NCBI GenBank assembly: GCA_944389085.1
Contig: CALXLB010000066.1
Coordinates: 1-58,948, forward strand
Origin: an uncultured Spirochaetaceae bacterium
GTDB taxonomy: Bacteria > Spirochaetota > Spirochaetia > Sphaerochaetales > Sphaerochaetaceae
Reading direction: 5' to 3'
DNA length: 58,948 nucleotides
Position 1 is the first letter of the stretch; every line of letters starts with the position of its first letter. Both the position numbers and the translations under genes were made by a program. Under the pieces are notes generated by a model, which saw nothing but the letters and a program-made list of their open reading frames with translations, did no database searches and was not told where the DNA came from. Of this stretch, positions 39,512 to 50,260 are shown piece after piece.

Positions 39512-41048
39512 TTATATGTTCCGCAATGCTCTGGTTGTTGATGGAAGCGGTGGCAAGCCTTATCGGGCCAATGTTGCGATATTCGGAGACAGCATAGCAT
39601 TTATCGGAAGCGAAGGAATAACAAGAGCCCGGAACATCATTGATGCCTCGGATTCTGTCCTCACTCCTGGTTTTATAGATATGCACACGCATACTGACCT
39701 TGAGGTTTTGAGAGACAGGGATATGAAATCAAAGGTCGGGCAGGGGATTCTGACAGATGTCTCTGGCAACTGCGGAATCGGTGTTTTCCCTAATTCCTGC
39801 GAGGAACTGCAGCTTGCTGTTGAGGATGTGCTTGGCACTTATCCTGACTGGTCCTGGAAAAGCTGGGAGGATTACAGAAATCTTCTTCTGGAAGGAGGTA
39901 TTGGAATCAATGAGGTTTTCCTTGCCTCCCACACTGCACTCCGATATGCAGCTATGGGCAGAGATGCGGGGAGGAAAGCAGGTAAGGAAGAAATCGGAAG
40001 AATGTGTTCCATGCTGGACGAGCTTCTTTCTTCAGGTGTGCATGGGTTTTCTTCCGGGCTTTATTACGCTCCGTGTCTTTTTGCTGATGAAGACGAACTT
40101 GTGGCGCTTCTTTCTGTTGTGAAAAGGCATGATGGCTTTTTTGCAGTGCACCACAGATGTGAGGGCAATGATGTTGTAGCCTCTCTTGAAGAGGTGCTGT
40201 CACTTGCAGAGAAAACTGGTGTAAGGCTTGAGATTTCCCATCTGAAAGCTATAGGCAGAGAGAATCAGAAATATGTTCCGCAGATGCTTGATATGCTTGA
40301 TGAGGCAAGGTCTCGCGGTGTTGATGTGAAAGCCGATCAGTATCCATATGCATATGGGTCCACCAGTCTTTTCTCATTGCTGCCTCCTCATATTCTCGGT
40401 CTTTCACGGCTGGAGCAGCGATTGGCGCTCTCACTTGAAGGAGAGAGGGAAGAGATCAAAAAAGAGATACTGCATCCATCTGCATGGGATAGTGTGTATC
40501 AGATGGTGGGTCCTGATGAGATCAGTATAATGTATCTTGAGAATAACAAGGATTACGATGGACTGTCGCTGTCTGAAGTTGGAAAGAAGAAGGGCAAGGA
40601 ACCTCTTGATGCTTTGTTCGATCTTCTTTCCGAAGAGCCAGGCCTGGCTGTCATGAGCGACATGACACAGTCAGATGAAAGCCTAAAAATGATAATGAAG
40701 CACCCGCTGGTCTCTTTTGGAACAGATGCCCTCTATTCATCTCCTATGCCGCATCCTCGGTCCTTCCATTCGACAGTTGAATATATTTCCAGATATGTTG
40801 TGAAGGAAAAAGTGCTTTCCCTGGAAGAGGCTGTAAGGAAGATGACAGGGGAAAATGCAGATAAGCTCTCTCTGAAAGACCGGGGGTATATCAGAGAGGG
40901 GTACAAGGCTGATCTGCTTCTGTTCTCTCCGGAGAAACTTGAAGCGGATGGCGAGGGAAACAAAGGCTTTAATGTGATTATGCTGCAAGGCAAGCCATGT
41001 CTTATCGATGGAGAATGGCACTATAAAAGGACAGGATGCGTTCTCTGA
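39504..41048 (+). CDS. N-acyl-D-amino-acid deacylase (D-aminoacylase), 514 aa
   Basis: A metal-dependent amidohydrolase that releases D-amino acids from N-acyl forms. Visible motifs are TPGFIDMHTHTDLEVL (metal His pair, about residues 54-69), SGNCGIGVFPNS with the metal-bridging Cys, ASHTALRYAAMGRDA, LEISHLKAIGREN, the YPYAYGST segment and the catalytic-Asp motif VSFGTDALY. The length is typical. Its start overlaps the HTH-Fic gene, so the two are co-expressed. It ends exactly beside the stop of the opposing ABC transporter gene. Scavenging of D-amino acids or peptidoglycan fragments is a reasonable role. Confidence 0.85.
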   Translation: MYDYMFRNALVVDGSGGKPYRANVAIFGDSIAFIGSEGITRARNIIDASDSVLTPGFIDMHTHTDLEVLRDRDMKSKVGQGILTDVSGNCGIGVFPNSCEELQLAVEDVLGTYPDWSWKSWEDYRNLLLEGGIGINEVFLASHTALRYAAMGRDAGRKAGKEEIGRMCSMLDELLSSGVHGFSSGLYYAPCLFADEDELVALLSVVKRHDGFFAVHHRCEGNDVVASLEEVLSLAEKTGVRLEISHLKAIGRENQKYVPQMLDMLDEARSRGVDVKADQYPYAYGSTSLFSLLPPHILGLSRLEQRLALSLEGEREEIKKEILHPSAWDSVYQMVGPDEISIMYLENNKDYDGLSLSEVGKKKGKEPLDALFDLLSEEPGLAVMSDMTQSDESLKMIMKHPLVSFGTDALYSSPMPHPRSFHSTVEYISRYVVKEKVLSLEEAVRKMTGENADKLSLKDRGYIREGYKADLLLFSPEKLEADGEGNKGFNVIMLQGKPCLIDGEWHYKRTGCVL

Positions 41049-41810
41049 TCATTCCTCGAAGGAGGCGATGAACTTCTTTGTTCTCTCCTCTTGCGGGTCT
41101 CCGAAGAGGGCTTCAGGAGTGCCTTCTTCGACAATGACGCCTTTGTCCATGAAGATTGCCCAGTCGGAGATAGCTCTGGCAAAGTGCATTTCATGTGTGA
41201 CGACAGCCATTGTCATCTTCTCCTCTGCCAGTTCTCTGATGACTTTGAGAATCTCCCGTGTCAGTTCTGGATCCAGCGCGGATGTAGGTTCATCAAAAAA
41301 GAGCACTTCAGGATCGAGGGCTAAAGCGCGGGCGATACTTACTCTCTGCTGCTGTCCTCCTGACAGCTGGTAAGGATATTGCTTTGCTTTATCTGCTATT
41401 CCCATCTTTCTCAGGAGAGATATGGCTTTTTCTTCAGCCTCATCCTTTGATCTCCTGAGGACAGCTTTCTGGGCCTCTGTGATATTCCTGAGAACAGAGA
41501 AGTGAGGGAAAAGATTGAACTGCTGGAAGACAAGTCCTGTCTTGAGTCCTATCGCTCTTTCTTTATCAGGGGTAGTGTACACAGCTTTGCCATCTACTGA
41601 GGAGAATAGCGTTTCTCCCGCAATCTCCAGATTCCCGTCATCAGCTTTTTCCAACTGTGTGATGATACGGAGCGTTGTCGATTTGCCTGAACCTGAAGGC
41701 CCTATTATTGAGAGAACATTGCCCTTTGGCAGTGTGAAAGAGATATCACGGAGTATTTCCAGACCGCCGAATGCTTTTCTCAGTCCTGTGAGCTTTATCA
41801 TGTTTTCCAT
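41049..41810 (-). CDS. Polar amino-acid ABC importer, ATP-binding protein, 253 aa
   Basis: Walker [11 protein letters not shown]-loop [15 protein letters not shown], signature [17 protein letters not shown], Walker [13 protein letters not shown] and the His-loop VVTHEM are all present. The pattern is that of the GlnQ/HisP family. The ATG at 41810 follows AGGTGA and overlaps the permease end by a few bases' spacing. Last gene of a three-gene operon read leftward: binding protein, permease, ATPase. Confidence 0.9.
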   Translation of the reverse strand: MENMIKLTGLRKAFGGLEILRDISFTLPKGNVLSIIGPSGSGKSTTLRIITQLEKADDGNLEIAGETLFSSVDGKAVYTTPDKERAIGLKTGLVFQQFNLFPHFSVLRNITEAQKAVLRRSKDEAEEKAISLLRKMGIADKAKQYPYQLSGGQQQRVSIARALALDPEVLFFDEPTSALDPELTREILKVIRELAEEKMTMAVVTHEMHFARAISDWAIFMDKGVIVEEGTPEALFGDPQEERTKKFIASFEE

Positions 41811-41815
41811 TGCTT

Positions 41816-42451
41816 TCACCTGTAATAATTGAGCTTTTTCTCTCCAATGGTGAAGAGACGGGAGACGATGTAATTCATCACGAAATAGAAGACGCCTGCG
41901 ATGAAAATAGGAACTGTGGAGAATTCCCTTGAAGATGCAGTCTGTGCAACTCTGAAGAGCTCTGCGACACCTATGGTCTGGGCAAGAGCCGTATCCTTGA
42001 CCAGCGTTATGACTTCATTGCCAAGGGCTGGCAGTATTCTTTTGATGACCTGTGGAAGGATGATGTGGAAGAAGGTATAAGCTTTTGAGAAACCAAGTAC
42101 TTTTGCCGCTTCATACTGACCACGGTCTATTGATTGCAACCCCGAGCGGTAGATTTCGGAAAAATAAGCGCTGTAATTGATTACAAAGGCTAGAATACAT
42201 GCTGTGAATCTGTCATAAGATGTGCCAAACAGGTAGAATGGCGCGAAATATACGAAGATGAGCTGCAGGATAAGCGGTGTTCCGCGCATTATCTGGATGT
42301 AGAGGTCGACTATCCATCTGATAGGTGCGATCTTGGTCATCTTGCCTTTTGCCACTACAAAGCCCAGGGGCAGGGAGAAGACAAGGGTGAGAAAGAAAAT
42401 TTCAAGGGACGTCACCGTCCCTTCCAGCATTTGAACAAGCAAATCCTGCAT
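41816..42451 (-). CDS. Polar amino-acid ABC importer, permease, 211 aa
   Basis: A HisM/GlnP-type inner-membrane permease with about five membrane segments and a family signature ([39 protein letters not shown]; coupling loop [21 protein letters not shown]). The gap to the binding protein gene is only 10 bp. Only one permease gene is present, so the transporter probably uses a homodimer. Confidence 0.88.
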   Translation of the reverse strand: MQDLLVQMLEGTVTSLEIFFLTLVFSLPLGFVVAKGKMTKIAPIRWIVDLYIQIMRGTPLILQLIFVYFAPFYLFGTSYDRFTACILAFVINYSAYFSEIYRSGLQSIDRGQYEAAKVLGFSKAYTFFHIILPQVIKRILPALGNEVITLVKDTALAQTIGVAELFRVAQTASSREFSTVPIFIAGVFYFVMNYIVSRLFTIGEKKLNYYR

Positions 42452-42461
42452 ATAGAACCTT

Positions 42462-43271
42462 TTATTTTCCTACTACTGTGATGTCGGATCCGAACCAGGC
42501 TTCCGAAATCGCTGCCAGTGTGCCATCAGCTGCCATTGCTTCAAGCTCGCTGTTTACTGCATCGCGGAGAGCCACATCGTTCTTTCTGAATCCGATAGCA
42601 TACTCTTCTTCAGTGAGAGTTTCGTCAAGAACCCTGAAGTCCTTGCCTGATGTCTGGATGCTGTAATTTGCTACGACAAGATCCATGACGACACCATCAA
42701 GTCCACCGATTTCGAGATCCATCAGAGCTGTGAGATTTTCCTTGAATTCGATGACTTCGTCAATTGAATCCTTGAATCCTTCAGTGTCATCAATAGCTTC
42801 CTGTGCAGAAGAGCCAGCTTGCACTCCGATAGTCTTTCCGGCAAGGTCGGCGAGAGTTTGGTATGGACTGTCTGCACGGACAACGACAACCTGTGCGTTC
42901 CTAAGATATGGCTCGGAGAAGATCATGACTTCTTCTCTCTCAGGAGTTACCGTAAAACCATTCCAGATGCAGTCGATGTTTCCTGTTGCCAGTTCCTGTT
43001 CCTTCGAGTTCCAGTCAATAGGCTGTGGGATGAGTTCCACACCGAGTCTCTTTGCCACTTCTTTTGCCGTATCGATATCGAAGCCTACGATATCGCCGTT
43101 TTCGGCTCTGAAGCCCATCGGTGGGAATGAGTCATCGAGTCCTAGGATGAATGTGCCTTTTTCCTGAACATCTGCAAGTGATGTATCAACTCCGCTCTCG
43201 GCAGAACCAGCTGCGGATACAGCTGCAACGGAGAGCATGGCGATAAGAACAAAAGAGAGAAGTTTCTTCAT
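42462..43271 (-). CDS. Polar amino-acid ABC importer, substrate-binding protein, 269 aa
   Basis: The start at 43271 (signal MKKLLSFVLIAMLSV, cleavage near AAGSAESG) follows CAGGAGG. The longer frame upstream is not a signal sequence. Family 3 solute-binding pattern: KGTFILGLDDSFPPMGFRAENGDIVGFDIDTAKEVAKRLG, IDCIWNGFTVTPER, GVQAGSSAQEA. The substrate is probably a polar or acidic/neutral amino acid. The exact specificity is not readable from the sequence. Confidence 0.88.
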   Translation of the reverse strand: MKKLLSFVLIAMLSVAAVSAAGSAESGVDTSLADVQEKGTFILGLDDSFPPMGFRAENGDIVGFDIDTAKEVAKRLGVELIPQPIDWNSKEQELATGNIDCIWNGFTVTPEREEVMIFSEPYLRNAQVVVVRADSPYQTLADLAGKTIGVQAGSSAQEAIDDTEGFKDSIDEVIEFKENLTALMDLEIGGLDGVVMDLVVANYSIQTSGKDFRVLDETLTEEEYAIGFRKNDVALRDAVNSELEAMAADGTLAAISEAWFGSDITVVGK

Positions 43272-43389
43272 TTTTTTCCTCCTGGGATGAGTATACAGAG
43301 AATATTTGCCTCTTTGAATACATAAAGCATGTATTTTCATGCAATTTTTTGCATAAATAAAAGAAAACTATTTGTGATAAAATGCATTC

Positions 43390-43977
43390 ATGAAACTTTT
43401 CATTTTCGACATGGGTGAAGTGATTCTGCTGGATGTGAAGACCCTGATGCAGATGGCGGAATATGTTGGTACGACTTACCGCGATATCCGTACGGATTAT
43501 GGCTATTATGACAGAGCCTTAATGGATGGATATATGTCACCTTCTGATTATTACAGACATCTTGAGGATAAGTATCAGGTAGCAGTTGAAGAAGATCTTT
43601 TCAGAAAATTCTTTCATCCCCATATTAATAATAGGATGCTGGATATCGTTGACAGGCTCAGGGCTAAGGGGCACAGATGTGTCGTTGGGTCGAATACTTT
43701 CAAGCCTCACTGGGACTGTATCCTTGCTTATCCTGAAAAGCCTCTCGATCATTTCGATGCTCTCTATGCTTCGCATTTGATGCATATGTCGAAGCCGGAA
43801 CCTGCATTCTGGAGGATGATATGCGGGGCAGAAGGCTTCAGCTATGCTGATACTCTTTTCATTGATGACCGGAATGAGAATATTGAAGCTGCTGCTTCTC
43901 TTGGTATTGATACGCTCCTATATTACGGAGATGACCGGGATGAACGTGCAGATGCTTTCTTTTCAAGGTTCCTCTGA
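43390..43977 (+). CDS. HAD-family phosphatase, 195 aa
   Basis: The N-terminal motif FIFDMGEVILLD is the form of motif I used in YihX-like sugar phosphatases, where the second Asp is replaced by Gly. Motif II/III (SNTFKPHW, MSKPEPAFW) and motif IV (FIDDRNENIEAAASLG) follow. There is no ribosome site. A -10-like GATAAAAT (43376-43383) lies only seven bases upstream of the ATG, so translation may be leaderless. It is divergent from the ABC operon and coupled to a tiny membrane ORF. Confidence 0.75.
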   Translation: MKLFIFDMGEVILLDVKTLMQMAEYVGTTYRDIRTDYGYYDRALMDGYMSPSDYYRHLEDKYQVAVEEDLFRKFFHPHINNRMLDIVDRLRAKGHRCVVGSNTFKPHWDCILAYPEKPLDHFDALYASHLMHMSKPEPAFWRMICGAEGFSYADTLFIDDRNENIEAAASLGIDTLLYYGDDRDERADAFFSRFL

Positions 43978-44045
43978 TGGAAGCTGCTCTCATCTGTCTT
44001 CTTGGCGGTATAATAATCTGGGCACTTGTCAAAGATAAAAGATGA
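43977..44045 (+). CDS. Tiny single-membrane-segment peptide, 22 aa
   Basis: It begins in a TGATG overlap with the HAD gene stop. The peptide is MEAALICLLGGIIIWALVKD followed by Lys-Arg and a stop: a membrane helix with a basic end. The coupling and the composition suggest a real small membrane protein, but chance cannot be excluded for such a short ORF. Confidence 0.35.
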   Translation: MEAALICLLGGIIIWALVKDKR

Positions 44046-44089
44046 TATGCATAAAACCGAATATTCTTGCATTTTTAACACATAGTTTG

Positions 44090-44119
44090 TTGACATAGTG
44101 CTCTCTGTTGCCGTATAAG
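44090..44119 (+). promoter_or_regulatory. Promoter of the branched-chain amino-acid operon
   Basis: TTGACA (44090-44095), an 18-bp spacer and TATAAG (44114-44119). Transcription would begin near 44126 and cover the leader peptide and attenuator. Confidence 0.65.
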
Positions 44120-44146
44120 AAAGTAAATCGTTTCAAGGAGGAGACA

Positions 44147-44218
44147 ATGAAAGGAACTATGAATATATCATCGCTTTCATCAGTTCTCCTTCTATCTGTA
44201 CTCATCATTACATGCTAA
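44147..44218 (+). CDS. Leader peptide of the ilv-leu operon, 23 aa
   Basis: AAGGAGGAG precedes the ATG. The second half is packed with codons for the end products: Val-Leu-Leu-Leu, then Val-Leu-Ile-Ile, ending SVLIITC and stop. Ribosome stalling at these codons when Leu, Val or Ile are scarce would expose the antiterminator just downstream. This is classical transcription attenuation, read directly from the codon content and position. Confidence 0.85.
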   Translation: MKGTMNISSLSSVLLLSVLIITC

Positions 44219-44219
44219 A

Positions 44220-44275
44220 ACCACGGTTTGAGCAGTTTTGGTGTAGGCCCGTGGTATAGTTTCCCGGGCATTTTT
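44220..44275 (+). terminator. Attenuator: mutually exclusive antiterminator and terminator
   Basis: ACCACGG (44220-44226) pairs with CCGTGGT (44249-44255) as an antiterminator. GCCCG (44247-44251) instead pairs with CGGGC (44265-44269), followed by ATTTTTT, as a terminator. The two stems share bases 44249-44251, so only one can form. The leader peptide stop lies just before the first stem. Confidence 0.8.
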
Positions 44276-44294
44276 TATTTATGGAGGTTCTGAG

Positions 44295-44831
44295 ATGGTA
44301 TATGGAAAGGACGATAGCTATACGCTGGCAATTCTCGTCTACAACCGTCCGAGTGTCCTTATGAGAGTCGTTGCGCTTTTCTCAAGACGCGGATACAACA
44401 TTGATTCTCTCTCAGTAGGTGAGACAGAAGATCCGTCCAGGAGCCGTATCACGATTGTTGTCTCTGGAGACAGACAGATTGTCGAACAGATCATCAGACA
44501 GGTTGAGAAGCTCGTTGATGTCATCAAGGTATATGAGATGACTCGCAATGGTTCCCTTCAGAGAGAGCTGGTACTCGTGAAGATCAAAGCTGATAACAAA
44601 ACGAGAGGGTCGATTGTTGAGATAGGCGAAATCTTCAAGGCAAAGATTCTCGATGTCACTCCGACGACTGTCACTATGCAGCTGACAGGATCGCTGGATA
44701 AGCTTGAATCATTTCTAGAGCTGACAAGGCCATTTGGCATTGTTGAGCTGGTACGTACAGGCATCACCGCACTTGAGCGTGGTGCGAGACCGATTTCGGA
44801 AACAACCTTCGGAGACGAAGGCGACAGATAA
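44295..44831 (+). CDS. ilvN: Acetolactate synthase, small regulatory subunit, 178 aa
   Basis: The N-terminal ACT domain binds valine for feedback inhibition (AILVYNRPSVLMRVVALFSRRGYNIDSL). The C-terminal domain has ELVLVKIKADNKTRGSIVEI and FGIVELVRTG. Length and pattern match IlvH/IlvN of the long type. It is the first gene behind the attenuator, while its catalytic partner lies seven genes downstream. Confidence 0.92.
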   Translation: MVYGKDDSYTLAILVYNRPSVLMRVVALFSRRGYNIDSLSVGETEDPSRSRITIVVSGDRQIVEQIIRQVEKLVDVIKVYEMTRNGSLQRELVLVKIKADNKTRGSIVEIGEIFKAKILDVTPTTVTMQLTGSLDKLESFLELTRPFGIVELVRTGITALERGARPISETTFGDEGDR

Positions 44832-45836
<1,005 letters not shown>

Positions 45837-45851
45837 CAATGGAGGAAGGAA

Positions 45852-47447
45852 ATGGCAGAGAGAGTCTATATTTTTGATACCACGCTCCGCGATGGAGAAC
45901 AGGCTCCTGGTTACAGTATGAACCTGGAGGAGAAGATCAGGGTAGCAAAGCAGCTGGAAGCGCTAGGCGTGGATATCATAGAGGCCGGCTTTGCCATTTC
46001 ATCTCCTGGAGATTTTGAGAGTGTTGAGGCTATTGCAAAGTCTGTTGATAATGTGACAGTCGCATCTCTTGCCCGCGCTCTCAATAAAGATATCGATGCA
46101 GCCTGGGAAGCTGTTAAGAGAGCAAAAAAGCCCCGTATCCATGTCTTCCTGGCTACATCGGATCTGCACCTTCAGTACAAGCTGAAGATGAGCAGGGAAG
46201 AGGCACTGGAACGTATTGTGACTGAGGTCAGGTATGCACGCAATCTCTGTCCTGATATCGAGTTCTCCCTCGAGGATGCAACAAGGACCGATCTCGATTA
46301 CATGTGCCGTGTCGTAGAAACTGCAATCAACTGCGGTGCTACTACAATCAATCTTCCCGATACAGTCGGCTATGCTTCCCCCGGTGATATCACGGAGATG
46401 GTCAATACTGTGCGCAATCGCGTTCCAAATATTGATAAAGCCATCATCTCTATGCATTGCCATGATGACCTTGGCCAGGCTACCGCAAACAGTCTTGCGG
46501 GTGTCCGTGCTGGTGCAAGGCAGATAGAATGTACGCTCTGCGGTATCGGAGAGAGGGCAGGAAATACTGCATTGGAAGAAGTTGTCATGGCTATGAAGAC
46601 ACGCCCTGATATCTATGACACTGAGACAGGAATCAAGACAGAGGAACTCTGTCGCTCCGCACGCCTTCTCTCTTCAATCACCGGTGTCAGAATCTTCCCA
46701 TCCAAAGCTATTGTCGGCGACAATGCTTTTGCTCATGAGTCAGGTATCCATCAGCATGGCATGATGGCTAATGCAAAGACTTATGAGATTATGACTCCAG
46801 AGAGCGTTGGAGTCGTGAAGACAAACTATGTTCTTGGAAAGCATTCCGGAAAACATGCTTTCTCCAAGAAGCTCGATGAACTTGGATATATCCTTCCTGA
46901 AGCGGAGATTGCCAGACTCTTTGAGGAATTCAAGAATCTCTGTGACAGAAAGAAAAATGTCTCCGATCGTGATATCGTTGCGCTTGTTGAATCTACAGAG
47001 GCGGTTACAAAGCAGACTTGGTCGCTCTCATCATACGTTGTGAACAGCGGCAACAAGATTACTTCAACGGCCTGTATTGCTCTGAAAAATGGTGACAAGA
47101 TTGTTGAAGGCGTCGCATCGGGCACTGGCCCTGTCTATGCTTCACTGAGGGCTGTCGAGAAAATCATCCATCATCCGTTCTCGCTCGATGATTACCAGCT
47201 GCAGGCTGTCACTGAGCATCGTGATGCTCTGGGAGAAGCTCTTGTGAAGATTTCCGATGGAACAGGTGTTTACCGTGGCCGCGGTGTTTCCACAGATGTT
47301 ATTGAAGCTTCCATCCTTGCCTGTCTCAATGCAGTCAATCGTATGCTTGAGGGTGGCAATTCATCCATCAGCGGAGGCAACAAGACATCAACACTCACTT
47401 TTGACAACGATATGCTCGTCGGACATACAGATAAGGAGGTTGAATAA
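45852..47447 (+). CDS. leuA: 2-Isopropylmalate synthase, 531 aa
   Basis: First committed step of leucine synthesis (acetyl-CoA plus 2-oxoisovalerate). TIM-barrel motif [13 protein letters not shown] near the N-terminus, [11 protein letters not shown], metal-binding HCHDDLGQA, and [11 protein letters not shown]. The C-terminal part from about residue 390 is the LeuA allosteric domain with [14 protein letters not shown], so feedback by leucine is expected. Its stop overlaps the leuC start by one base. Confidence 0.96.
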   Translation: MAERVYIFDTTLRDGEQAPGYSMNLEEKIRVAKQLEALGVDIIEAGFAISSPGDFESVEAIAKSVDNVTVASLARALNKDIDAAWEAVKRAKKPRIHVFLATSDLHLQYKLKMSREEALERIVTEVRYARNLCPDIEFSLEDATRTDLDYMCRVVETAINCGATTINLPDTVGYASPGDITEMVNTVRNRVPNIDKAIISMHCHDDLGQATANSLAGVRAGARQIECTLCGIGERAGNTALEEVVMAMKTRPDIYDTETGIKTEELCRSARLLSSITGVRIFPSKAIVGDNAFAHESGIHQHGMMANAKTYEIMTPESVGVVKTNYVLGKHSGKHAFSKKLDELGYILPEAEIARLFEEFKNLCDRKKNVSDRDIVALVESTEAVTKQTWSLSSYVVNSGNKITSTACIALKNGDKIVEGVASGTGPVYASLRAVEKIIHHPFSLDDYQLQAVTEHRDALGEALVKISDGTGVYRGRGVSTDVIEASILACLNAVNRMLEGGNSSISGGNKTSTLTFDNDMLVGHTDKEVE

Positions 47448-48718
47448 TGCCTCAGACAATGACTGAGAAAATACTCGCACATGCAGCAGGGCTGAAAGAA
47501 GTGCATCCTGGACAGCTCATCATGGCGGATCTTGATATGGTTCTTGGCAATGATATAACAAGCCCTGTCGCCATCAAGGAATTCCCGGAATTCGGCAAGG
47601 AACATGTCTTCGATAAAGACAGAATCGCACTTGTTCCAGATCACTTCACGCCTAACAAGGATATCAAAGCAGCAGAGCAGTGCGCCTGCGTACGTGCTTT
47701 TGCTGATAAAGAACAGATTACGAACTACTTTGAAGTCGGAAGAGTGGGTATAGAGCATGCTCTTCTGCCGGAGAAAGGTCTTGTCACAGCCGGAGATACT
47801 GTAATCGGTGCAGACAGCCATACATGTACTTATGGTGCTCTTGGAGCTTTTTCTACAGGTGTGGGTTCCACCGACATGGCGGCAGGCATGGCAATCGGCA
47901 AAGCCTGGTTCAAAGTTCCATCTGCCATACGCTTCAATCTCACAGGCAAGCTCAGAGAGCACGTTTCCGGTAAGGATCTTATTCTTACCATCATAGGCAT
48001 GATCGGTGTCGATGGTGCTCTCTACAGAACTATGGAATTCGCAGGAGAAGGTGTTCATTCTCTCTCTATGGATGACAGATTCACGATTGCTAACATGGCG
48101 ATTGAAGCTGGTGCCAAGAATGGTATCTTCCCTGTCGACGAAAAGACACTGTCATATCTGAAAGAACATGGAGCAAAGGAACCGAAGATTTTCTCTTCCG
48201 ATCCGGATGCGGAGTATGAGAAGACAATAGACATAGATCTTTCTTCAATCGTACCAACCGTCTCATATCCTCATCTGCCAGAGAATACGCACAGTGCAAA
48301 AGATGGCAAGGATATTAAAATCGATCAGGTCGTCATTGGTAGCTGTACCAATGGTCGTCTTTCCGATCTGGAAGCTGCTGCGAAGATTCTCAAAGGGAGA
48401 AAGATTGCAGATCATGTGCGCTGTATAGTCATTCCTGCAACGCAGCGGATCTGGCTTGAGGCTATGCATGAGGGCCTTTTCGATATCTTCATCAGTGCAG
48501 GCTGTGTTGTTTCAACACCGACATGCGGTCCATGTCTTGGTGGTTATATGGGTATTCTCTCTGAAGGAGAGAGATGTGTCTCAACGACTAACCGCAATTT
48601 TGTCGGACGCATGGGACATGTAAAGAGCGAGGTATATCTCGCTTCTCCGGAGACTGCAGCTGCAAGTGCTGTCACCGGGTATATCACAGATCCGCAGGAG
48701 GTTGGCTATGAAGGCTGA
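47447..48718 (+). CDS. leuC: 3-Isopropylmalate dehydratase, large subunit, 423 aa
   Basis: Aconitase-type enzyme that isomerises 2- to 3-isopropylmalate. The three iron-sulfur cluster cysteines are visible: Cys300 in [11 protein letters not shown], and Cys360 and Cys363 in [31 protein letters not shown] carries substrate and cluster contacts. The length is that of the two-subunit archaeal/bacterial LeuC type. It overlaps leuD by 11 bp. Confidence 0.95.
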   Translation: MPQTMTEKILAHAAGLKEVHPGQLIMADLDMVLGNDITSPVAIKEFPEFGKEHVFDKDRIALVPDHFTPNKDIKAAEQCACVRAFADKEQITNYFEVGRVGIEHALLPEKGLVTAGDTVIGADSHTCTYGALGAFSTGVGSTDMAAGMAIGKAWFKVPSAIRFNLTGKLREHVSGKDLILTIIGMIGVDGALYRTMEFAGEGVHSLSMDDRFTIANMAIEAGAKNGIFPVDEKTLSYLKEHGAKEPKIFSSDPDAEYEKTIDIDLSSIVPTVSYPHLPENTHSAKDGKDIKIDQVVIGSCTNGRLSDLEAAAKILKGRKIADHVRCIVIPATQRIWLEAMHEGLFDIFISAGCVVSTPTCGPCLGGYMGILSEGERCVSTTNRNFVGRMGHVKSEVYLASPETAAASAVTGYITDPQEVGYEG

Positions 48719-49196
48719 GGGAAGAGTTTTCCGCTATGGCGATAATGTAGATACGGATGTTATCATTCCTGCCCGCTATCTTAATACATCGGATAAGAAA
48801 GAGCTGGCATCACACTGCATGGAAGATATCGATTCAGGGTTTGTAAAGGCCGTACAGCAAGGGGATATTATCGTAGCAGGAAAGAACTTCGGTTGCGGTT
48901 CTTCCCGTGAACATGCTCCGATTGCTATCAAGGAAGCGGGGGTAAGCTGTGTAATCGCAACGACATTCGCACGTATCTTCTTCCGTAATTCGATTAATAT
49001 CGGACTGCCTATTCTGGAATGTCCTCAGGCATCGGAAGAGATCAAAGCAGGGGATAAGGTCTCTGTTGATTTCTCCAGCGGAGAGATTATCGATGAGACG
49101 ACAGGCAAGACGTATCAGGCAGAGCCGTTTCCTCCTTTCATGCAGCGTCTGATTGAAGCAGGCGGCCTCATACCTTATATCAAGGAGAACTACTGA
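48708..49196 (+). CDS. leuD: 3-Isopropylmalate dehydratase, small subunit, 162 aa
   Basis: Swivel-domain partner of LeuC. Motifs: [17 protein letters not shown] at the N-terminus and the substrate loop [16 protein letters not shown]. The true start is ATG 48708, with GCAGGAGG upstream inside the leuC end. A longer frame from 48666 lies wholly in leuC. The length is typical of the short LeuD type. Confidence 0.95.
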   Translation: MKAEGRVFRYGDNVDTDVIIPARYLNTSDKKELASHCMEDIDSGFVKAVQQGDIIVAGKNFGCGSSREHAPIAIKEAGVSCVIATTFARIFFRNSINIGLPILECPQASEEIKAGDKVSVDFSSGEIIDETTGKTYQAEPFPPFMQRLIEAGGLIPYIKENY

Positions 49197-50260
49197 TGGA
49201 GATGAAAATAGTGCTTGTGCCAGGGGATGGCATCGGTCCTGATATCGTTCGTGAAGCTGTCCGTGTCCTCGATAAAGTCGGAGAGATCTATGGTCATGCT
49301 TTCTCTTATAAGACTATCGATGCGGGGGGGATTTCAATTGATAAGTACAAAGTACCTCTCACAGAAGATGCTCTGGAGACAGCTAAAGACTCAGATGCAG
49401 TGCTACTTGGGGCTGTAGGAGGACCGAAGTGGGATCATGTTGAAGGGAAACTCCGGCCGGAAAAGGCTCTTCTGGGGCTGAGAAGCGGCTTAGGGCTTTT
49501 CTGCAATTTCCGTCCAGCTGTGATTTATCCGGAACTCTCTGCTGCTTCTCCTCTGAAGACTTCTGTCATCAAAGATGGAATCGATCTTCTTGTTGTCAGG
49601 GAGCTGACGGGCGGAATCTATTTCGGAGAACATGGAAGAAGCGATGGTGGCAGAACTGCATGGGATACGATGAAGTATTCTGATAAGGAAATCGAGCGTA
49701 TCGCCAGAAAAGCATTTGAGGCTGCCAGAGTGAGAAAGCATCATGTGACGCTTGTGGATAAGGCAAATGTGCTTGAATCTTCCAGGCTCTGGAGAGAGGT
49801 GGTTTCGGAAGTTGCTGAAGAATACAGCGATGTCACACTTGATTTCATGTATGTCGATAATGCTTCAATGCAGCTTGTCAGGGATCCCGGGCATTTTGAT
49901 GTGCTTCTTACGGAGAACATGTTCGGTGATATCCTCTCAGATGAAGCTTCGATGATCACTGGTTCAATCGGTATGCTGGCATCCGCTTCGCTGAGAAATG
50001 ACAGTTTCGGTATGTATGAGCCTATCCATGGTTCAGCCCCTGATATCGCGGGCATGGATATTGCCAATCCGATTGCAACAGTTCTCTCGGCTGCGATGAT
50101 GCTCCGTTATTCATTTGCACTGGGAAAAGAAGCTGATGCAATCGAGAATGCTGTCAGAAAGGCACTGAGTGATGGCGTGCGAACAAAAGATATTGCAGCA
50201 GGTGGCGATTATATAGGAACAGCTGAATGCGGAAGCGAGATAATCAGGAGGCTTGTATGA
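49196..50260 (+). CDS. leuB: 3-Isopropylmalate dehydrogenase, 354 aa
   Basis: NAD-dependent oxidative decarboxylase of leucine synthesis. GDGIGPDIV at the N-terminus, [16 protein letters not shown], the [14 protein letters not shown] loop, metal-binding [11 protein letters not shown] and [21 protein letters not shown], and NAD-binding [12 protein letters not shown]. It shares a TGATG junction with leuD and overlaps ilvD by 4 bp. Confidence 0.96.
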   Translation: MEMKIVLVPGDGIGPDIVREAVRVLDKVGEIYGHAFSYKTIDAGGISIDKYKVPLTEDALETAKDSDAVLLGAVGGPKWDHVEGKLRPEKALLGLRSGLGLFCNFRPAVIYPELSAASPLKTSVIKDGIDLLVVRELTGGIYFGEHGRSDGGRTAWDTMKYSDKEIERIARKAFEAARVRKHHVTLVDKANVLESSRLWREVVSEVAEEYSDVTLDFMYVDNASMQLVRDPGHFDVLLTENMFGDILSDEASMITGSIGMLASASLRNDSFGMYEPIHGSAPDIAGMDIANPIATVLSAAMMLRYSFALGKEADAIENAVRKALSDGVRTKDIAAGGDYIGTAECGSEIIRRLV

